From JAFLCM01 sp046154665 (GTDB lineage: Bacteria > Planctomycetota > Phycisphaerae > Phycisphaerales > UBA1924): 64,000 nucleotides of DNA. The stretch covers positions 7,225 through 71,224 of the forward strand of contig JBJXFG010000060.1 in NCBI GenBank assembly GCA_046154665.1, read 5' to 3'. Shown piece by piece: positions 58,210 to 64,000 of this stretch; within the stretch, counting starts at the first letter, position 1; every line of letters starts with the position of its first letter. The notes beneath the pieces were generated by a model that saw only the letters and a list, made by a program, of their open reading frames with translations, had not been told where the DNA came from and ran no database searches. Made by a program: the position numbers and the translations under genes.

Positions 58210-59064
58210 ATGAACGACCCGCGTCTGGAACAACTTCTCCGAGCCGCCCGCGAGGCCGAGGCCTTCGAGGCCGACGTGCTCTCCGGCGTCGCGCAGTCGG
58301 GCCGTCGCACGCCGGGGCTGCGGCTGACCGATGCCGGCCCGGAAGAGCGCGAGGCCCTGCTCCGCTCGATGCAGCCCGCCGTCGAGCCTTCAAAGTTCCG
58401 GTTCAACATCCGGGGGGTGGGGTGGCGCGCCGGCCTCGCCGCCGCGGCGTGCCTCACCTTCGGCTGGTTCCTGTCGTCGTCCATCACCCAGCCGCCCGCG
58501 CCGACGAGCACGCCCTCCGCTCCTCTCGCCTCGGCTGACAGCTCCCACACCCCCGCCGCCAACACCCCCGCCGCCAACACCCCCGCCGCCAACACGCCCA
58601 CCCGCTTCCGCCCCACGCTCGATCTGCTCCGCTCTCGCAACGCAGAGCCCACCATCTCGCTGGTTTCGTTCGGCCCCAGCGCCGATCCCGATGACGATCA
58701 GGTCGGTTGCGTGGTCGTCGCGGTCTTCCGCGATTCCACCGGCGGCTGCCCCTGCATCCACATCCAGCCGCACACCATCGCCGACGGCCGCTCCGTCGAA
58801 GAGCTGACGCCCGACGAGATCGCCGCCATCCGCCTGAAAGGCTCGTGCACGTCCACCGGCGATTCGCTGTTTCTGATGGCGATGGAGGGCCCCGGCTATC
58901 TCCTGCCGCACACCGCCGCCCAGGCCGAAGCCCTGGCCGACTGCGTCGGCGACGCCCCGCGCTACTGCGACGGCTCCCCCGGCTGCGTGGCCTCGATGGC
59001 CGCCGGGTGCATCGACCCCAGCGTCAAGGTCGTTACCCACACGGTGCAGATGGCCTCACGCTGA
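58210..59064 (+). CDS. membrane-anchored protein, possible anti-sigma-like partner
   Basis: 284 residues. An N-terminal acidic/helical segment (about 1-70), one membrane helix (about 77-95: AGLAAAACLTFGWFLSSSIT) and an extracytoplasmic part with a repeated AANTP linker (three copies). The outer domain carries eight or more cysteines (CPCIH, CTSTGD, CVGDAPRYCD, CVASMAAGCI), so it may be disulfide-rich. It has no zinc-anti-sigma HxxxCxxC motif. The gene order after an ECF sigma factor suggests but does not prove an anti-sigma role. Confidence 0.7.
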   Translation: MNDPRLEQLLRAAREAEAFEADVLSGVAQSGRRTPGLRLTDAGPEEREALLRSMQPAVEPSKFRFNIRGVGWRAGLAAAACLTFGWFLSSSITQPPAPTSTPSAPLASADSSHTPAANTPAANTPAANTPTRFRPTLDLLRSRNAEPTISLVSFGPSADPDDDQVGCVVVAVFRDSTGGCPCIHIQPHTIADGRSVEELTPDEIAAIRLKGSCTSTGDSLFLMAMEGPGYLLPHTAAQAEALADCVGDAPRYCDGSPGCVASMAAGCIDPSVKVVTHTVQMASR

Positions 59065-59070
59065 AAGTCG

Positions 59071-59831
<761 letters not shown>

Positions 59832-59874
59832 TGCCTTTCTCCGCGTTCTCCGCGCTGAATCCCCCGGGGGACGT

Positions 59875-61944
59875 TCACCCCTTGATCGCGATCCTCATCT
59901 CCGACTCGAGTTCATCGCGCGTCCCCTTGTCCGTCGTCCGCTTGATCACCTGCTTCCACATCATTTCCGCCGCCGCGCGACCCTCCACCTCCAGCACCCA
60001 CGGCGTCAGGATCAGCAAATCCTCCTTCACGCACAGCTCGCGGATGTTCGCCTTCAGCACCTCCAGCGTCTCGCGCGTCACACCTTTCACCAGCAGCGGC
60101 CGACCCGCCTGCCACAGCAGCGACACATAGAACGGGTCCGCCTGCAGGTTCGGCGGCATCGAACGGATCAGCGTGACGACGCCCAGAGGGTTCCGCTCGC
60201 GGAACGCCGCCGGCGCGCCGATCGCGCCCGCACGATCCGACACCTGGCGCACCTGGTGGTCATCGCCCGGCCCGGTGCGGACGGCGGCGAGGCACAGCCG
60301 CGCCGCGTCCTTGTCGCGCCCGAGCATCACCAGCCCCGCCGCGGCCGCCTCGAGGTTGCTCGCCTTCAGGTCTTCTTTCACCTTCGCTTCGAGCCCGATC
60401 AGGCCCGCCAGCGGCCCCTCGCTCGGGAGCGTCCCGCCGTCGGTCCGCACCATCGGCCCGCCGGCGATCAGCAGCGGGCAGCCGTAGTAGTTCAGCTTCG
60501 ACAGCGTGCGCCCCTCGTACCGCGCCGCCGAGATAAACGTCGCGCCGAAGCGGAAGAACCGGCCGAAAAGGTCCGTCCCCGCCATGAACGCGCTGAGGAA
60601 CGGCTCGTCCACCGATCCGAAAAACGCGTACGCCCCGTTCTCCAGCCACCGCCCCGCCACCGACGAGCGGTGATGCACCACCTGCGCCGAAAACGAGTGC
60701 GTGAAGTGGACCAGCGCCGGCTTGTTCAGCATCGGCACATCAAACGAATACAGCCGCCCCGGCGTCATCTCGAAGTTCCACATCGTCCCCTTCGAGTTGA
60801 CGAACACCAGCCCACCGGAAATCCCCGCCGATGTCGCACGCCGGAACTGCTCCGCCGTGTTCCGCGTCGGGTCGAACGCGACGGTGAACTGCGTGCCCAT
60901 CAAAATCTCGTTGATCGGCTTGAGTAGGTACGGCCCCGGCGCAGTCTCGGCTGTGTAACCGTCAAACGCCCACGCTTCCTCCAGCGGCATGAACACCGAG
61001 CACATCCCCCGATACGCCGCCGTCGCCGCGTCGCCGAAAATCTGCCCCGCCCAGCCCCAGCGCTTCTGGTCCGGCTTGCGGCACAGCCGGTCCGTCAGCG
61101 CCATCACCTGCTCGATCCCGCCGCCCGCGACCGTCGTGATCTTCGAGGGCGTGCCGGCGCACAGCGTCAGCGCGTCGATGTCGTCGCCCGTGGCTTCCCA
61201 TGTCAGCCCCGTGGCCTTCGCCGCTTCTTCGGTGGCCAGCAGCAGCGCCGCCATCTGCGACGGGGGCAGCATGTCGCCCGGCTGGCCCGAGTGCGTCTCG
61301 ATGAACGACAGCATCTGCCCCTTGGCCGCCGCCAAGGGCAACGCCGCGGCCCACGCCGGGTCGGCAATGTTCGTCACCACCAGCCCCATCGCGCCGTGAC
61401 CGAGCTCCTTCCACTTGTTCATCATCTCGGTCTGGTCCACGGCGTCCCACGCCCCGTACCAAGCCTGGTTGATCCGCTCCGTCGCCGCGGTCCCGTCCGT
61501 GGGCCACGCCTCGACGGGCGCGTTCCACCGCACCACTTCCTGCGGCTTGTACGCGCGGACAAACCGCGCGATGTTCTCGCGCGTCAGGTCGCCGCCGTCG
61601 TCGATCAGCACCGGCCAGCATTCCAGCGGCAGCTTCCACGCCGCGATCGCGTCGACATACTCGGCCTGGTTCTTCACGAGCACGACCACGGGCCGCGCCC
61701 GCAGCTTCTGCTTGAGCGCTCGGACCCGCTGGCCCATCTTGACGGGCGCCGGGGTATCACCCGGGTCCGACGTCACCTCGGGCGCGCCGCTGCCCGGAGC
61801 ACCGCCTTGCCCGCCGCCGCCGGGCCCTCCACCCGGCCCCCCACCCGGCCGCGAAGGCGGCACCGAGCCCTGCCCGAAACTGGACGGCCCGAGGGCCAGC
61901 GCAACCGGAATCGAAACCACAGCGGCGAGAAGTCGGCGGATCAT
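59875..61944 (-). CDS. large secreted protein of unknown family
   Basis: 689 residues from ATG 61944. A signal peptide (IRRLLAAVVSIPVALALGPS) precedes a Gly/Pro-rich linker (about 30-50) and a long α/β protein with no motif I can assign. Segments such as PVVVLVKNQAEYVDAIAAWK and ECWPVLIDDGGDLTRENIAR hint at a Rossmann-like fold. The C-terminal 130 residues are helical with repeating Arg/Leu-rich turns. It ends 44 bases from the nested palindrome. It lies 50 bases downstream of the ABC exporter gene on the same strand, so both may form one operon. Confidence 0.75.
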   Translation of the reverse strand: MIRRLLAAVVSIPVALALGPSSFGQGSVPPSRPGGGPGGGPGGGGQGGAPGSGAPEVTSDPGDTPAPVKMGQRVRALKQKLRARPVVVLVKNQAEYVDAIAAWKLPLECWPVLIDDGGDLTRENIARFVRAYKPQEVVRWNAPVEAWPTDGTAATERINQAWYGAWDAVDQTEMMNKWKELGHGAMGLVVTNIADPAWAAALPLAAAKGQMLSFIETHSGQPGDMLPPSQMAALLLATEEAAKATGLTWEATGDDIDALTLCAGTPSKITTVAGGGIEQVMALTDRLCRKPDQKRWGWAGQIFGDAATAAYRGMCSVFMPLEEAWAFDGYTAETAPGPYLLKPINEILMGTQFTVAFDPTRNTAEQFRRATSAGISGGLVFVNSKGTMWNFEMTPGRLYSFDVPMLNKPALVHFTHSFSAQVVHHRSSVAGRWLENGAYAFFGSVDEPFLSAFMAGTDLFGRFFRFGATFISAARYEGRTLSKLNYYGCPLLIAGGPMVRTDGGTLPSEGPLAGLIGLEAKVKEDLKASNLEAAAAGLVMLGRDKDAARLCLAAVRTGPGDDHQVRQVSDRAGAIGAPAAFRERNPLGVVTLIRSMPPNLQADPFYVSLLWQAGRPLLVKGVTRETLEVLKANIRELCVKEDLLILTPWVLEVEGRAAAEMMWKQVIKRTTDKGTRDELESEMRIAIKG

Positions 61945-61994
61945 GGCCAACTGTATCGGCCCGTTCCGCGCCGAATCCACGCAGCGCCTGTGTC

Positions 61995-63839
61995 TCACGC
62001 CCCCGAGTGTTCCAACGCCCCCGCCAACCCCCGATACACCCCGCAACGCCCCAGCAGCTCCGTGTGCGTCCCCTGGTCCAGCACGCGTCCCTTTTCCATC
62101 ACCACGATCCGGTCGGCGTTGATCACCGTGCTCAGCCGGTGGGCCACGATCAGGCACGTCCGGGCCCGACCGAACTCCGCCACCGCCGCCGCGATCTGTG
62201 ATTCGCTCTCGGTGTCCACCATGCTCGTCGCCTCGTCCATGATCAGGATCGCCGGATCGCGCAGGATCGCCCGCGCGATCGCCAGCCGCTGCCGCTGCCC
62301 GCCCGACAGCGTCAGCCCCGCCTCGCCCACCGCCATGTCGTATCCCTGCGGCAGTTTCTCGATGAACTCGTGCGCGTGCGCCCGCCGAGCGGCTTGTTCG
62401 ATCGCCCCGCGCGTGGCCTTCTCAGGCGGCAGGCCGTAGGCGATGTTCGAGGCGATGGTCCCGCGGAACAGCACGGTTTCCTGCGTGACCACGCCGATCT
62501 GCTCGCGCAGGCTGGCGAGCGTCACCTTCGAAATGTCGTTCCCGTCCACGAGCACGCGCCCCGAGCCGGGCTCATAGAGCCGTGGCACCAGGCTCAGCAA
62601 CGTGGTCTTGCCGCAGCCGTTGGGCCCGACGACCGCCACGCGCTCGCCGTGAGGGATGGTGAGCGAAACGCCGTCGAGCGCGGGAGCGTCCGCGCCGGGA
62701 TATGTGAACGTAATATCCTCAAAGACGATGCTCTCGGCGTGGCGCGCCAGCTTCGGCCGGCGCGTCTCGCGCACTTCTTCCAAAGGCCCTTCGAGCAGCT
62801 GCGCCAAGCGGTCGCTCGCGGCCCGCGCCGTCTGCAGGTGCTGCAAAACGCCCGTCAGCGGCTTGAGGCTTCCGCCGCACACCGCCAACGCCCCCAGCAC
62901 CATGATGAACGACGTGGCGTCGAGGTGCCCCGTGATGATCTGTTTGGCCGCGATCAGCGCCAGCACCCCCGCCACGAAGATCGCGATCACTTCCATCAGG
63001 GGTCCGGCGACGGCCCGTGCCGTCCGCACCTTCATGCTCTCGCGCAGCACGTCCTCGTTGGCCCGCGTGAACCGCGCGATCTCGTACCGCTCGGCCCGGT
63101 GAACCTTCACCACGCGGAACCCGCGCGTCGCCTCGCCCGCCGCCTCGAGCAGCCGCGCCTGGCTCTGCATCTGCCGACGGCTGGCCCGCGTGATCCGCTT
63201 GCCCAGCTTCCGCAGGATGACCCCCAGCAGCGGCGCGACCACCACGCTGACCAGCGTCAGACGCCAGTTGAGCACGAACGCCGTCACCAGCGCCGCCGCG
63301 CCCTTGGTGACATGCGCCACCGCCTTGCTGGTGAGCTGCTCGAACCCGCGCTGCACCACCCCCGAGTCCGAGATGATCCGGCTGATCAGATCGCTCGACG
63401 CCCCGCGCACCACCTCGCCCAGCGGCATGTGCAGCACGCGGTGGAACGCACGCCGGCGCAGGTCCGCCGCAGCCCGCGTGGAGATGGTGATCGACAGGTA
63501 TTCATGCAAGAAGTTCGCCGTCGCGCCGATCAGCGTCAGCACCCCCAGCCCCAGCACGATCACCAGCACCGCGTTGAACTCACCCGTCGGCAGCACGTCG
63601 ATCAGCCCCTGCGGCACCATCGGGGTGTACCACGCGCCCGCCTCGGCGTGCCGCGCGTTCCACTGTGCCGCCAGCGTCGGCAGGTCCTTGTGCTCGCCGA
63701 AGATGATCCGCAGCACCGGTGCCAGCCCGAGGATGCCCACGCCCAGCCCACCCGCCGAGACAAACGCCATCAACAACGCCGCCGCCGCCAGCCCGCGGCT
63801 GCGAAGCATCAGTCGAGCTTGGGACCAGAAGGGGGTCAA
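61995..63839 (-). CDS. ABC exporter, MsbA-like fused permease-ATPase
   Basis: 614 residues. Six membrane helices occupy about 10-330 (for example LAAAALLMAFVSAGGLGVGI, FNAVLVIVLGLGVLTLIGAT). The ATPase domain has Walker A GPNGCGKTT, the Q-loop VVTQETVLFRG, signature LSGGQRQR, Walker B ILIMDEAT and switch AHRLST, all intact. It looks like a lipid or multidrug exporter; the cargo is unknown. The start is uncertain: TTG at 63839 gives the full length, an ATG at 63809 would shorten it by ten residues. Upstream lies an octamer array. Confidence 0.92.
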   Translation of the reverse strand: MTPFWSQARLMLRSRGLAAAALLMAFVSAGGLGVGILGLAPVLRIIFGEHKDLPTLAAQWNARHAEAGAWYTPMVPQGLIDVLPTGEFNAVLVIVLGLGVLTLIGATANFLHEYLSITISTRAAADLRRRAFHRVLHMPLGEVVRGASSDLISRIISDSGVVQRGFEQLTSKAVAHVTKGAAALVTAFVLNWRLTLVSVVVAPLLGVILRKLGKRITRASRRQMQSQARLLEAAGEATRGFRVVKVHRAERYEIARFTRANEDVLRESMKVRTARAVAGPLMEVIAIFVAGVLALIAAKQIITGHLDATSFIMVLGALAVCGGSLKPLTGVLQHLQTARAASDRLAQLLEGPLEEVRETRRPKLARHAESIVFEDITFTYPGADAPALDGVSLTIPHGERVAVVGPNGCGKTTLLSLVPRLYEPGSGRVLVDGNDISKVTLASLREQIGVVTQETVLFRGTIASNIAYGLPPEKATRGAIEQAARRAHAHEFIEKLPQGYDMAVGEAGLTLSGGQRQRLAIARAILRDPAILIMDEATSMVDTESESQIAAAVAEFGRARTCLIVAHRLSTVINADRIVVMEKGRVLDQGTHTELLGRCGVYRGLAGALEHSGA

Positions 63840-63846
63840 GAGAAGT

Positions 63847-63974
63847 CAGCAAAGCAGCAAACAAGTCAGCAAATCAGCAAAACAGCAGATCAGCAAAGCA
63901 GAAAGGAAAACTCTAGCGGCACCGTTAGTCCGTTCCCACTTTGTGCCTCCGTGCCTCCGTGCCTTCGTGCCTCC
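63847..63974. repeat. two octamer tandem arrays upstream of the ABC exporter
   Basis: 63847-63898: period-8 units CAGCAAAG, CAGCAAAC, (AAGT), CAGCAAAT, CAGCAAAA, CAGCAGAT, CAGCAAAG. 63943-63974: GTGCCTCC, GTGCCTCC, GTGCCTTC, GTGCCTCC. The first resembles the arrays between flhB and flhA, the second the arms between fliG and fliH. Inverted partners, if any, would lie beyond the window end. The remaining bases show no gene. Confidence 0.82.
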
Positions 63975-64000
63975 CCCCATACAACCCCGCCCACTCCCCC

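Overview
The window is GC-rich, densely coded bacterial DNA. It most likely comes from a flagellated planctomycete, probably class Phycisphaerae. Three things point there: a secreted protein ending in a PEP-CTERM-like anchor of the VPTPG...RRRR type, a secreted glucoamylase-like enzyme carrying a dockerin domain, and many short palindromic intergenic repeats whose accidental translations (SPERQR..., SLTLGAR..., NPKRRRG) I associate with planctomycete genomes. The assignment is inference; no rRNA or tRNA gene was recognised.

Layout. 1-5.2 kb: the 3' part of an MFS transporter, a small uncertain ORF, a membrane-anchored DUF3299-like protein, a glycine-rich RRM protein, the ribosome-assembly GTPase Der and an orphan DUF433 antitoxin-like gene. 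5.2-9.5 kb (minus strand): a three-gene signalling operon made of a HTH-receiver protein, an HDOD-histidine kinase and a receiver-GAF protein. 9.6-12.4 kb: a nested palindromic element, an acyl-CoA/AMP ligase and a SPOR lipoprotein. 12.6-41.6 kb (plus strand): a 29-kb flagellar supercluster in the order flgN, an FlrB-like kinase, an FlrC-like sigma54 activator, flgB, flgC, fliE, fliF, fliG, fliH, fliI, fliJ, a motE-like gene, fliK, flgD, a TIGR02530-like gene, flgE, a small membrane protein, fliL, fliN, fliO, fliP, fliQ, fliR, flhB, flhA, flhF, flhG, another small membrane protein and a FliA/WhiG sigma factor. It gives the basal body, C-ring (fliM is missing), export gate, ATPase complex, hook and polar-placement GTPases. 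41.7-46.8 kb: folK, a type II NADH dehydrogenase, and an unusual pair: a ParA ATPase fused to an AMPK-beta-like glycogen-binding (CBM48) domain, followed by what looks like a MinD/FlhG-like protein without a P-loop. 47-49 kb: a PEP-CTERM-like protein and a rhomboid protease. 49.3-52.6 kb: the secreted GH15-like enzyme under a probable LacI-family operator. 53.1-54.7 kb: flagellin. 54.9-63.8 kb: a lipoprotein, a DUF1573 protein, an ECF-like sigma factor with a membrane-anchored partner, a large secreted protein of unknown family and an MsbA-type ABC exporter.

The intergenic DNA is as striking as the genes. At least a dozen gaps hold short tandem arrays with a strict 7-, 8- or 9-bp period, and their unit sequence differs from place to place. 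Several form head-to-head pairs that are the outer arms of large nested palindromes (9598-9933, 20430-20557, 34873-34973, 59071-59831). Separate palindromic REP-like families recur between genes, including inside flagellar operon junctions.

The leads most worth following are the ParA-CBM48 pair, the nested palindromes with period-8/9 arms, and the absence of fliM from an otherwise nearly complete cluster.
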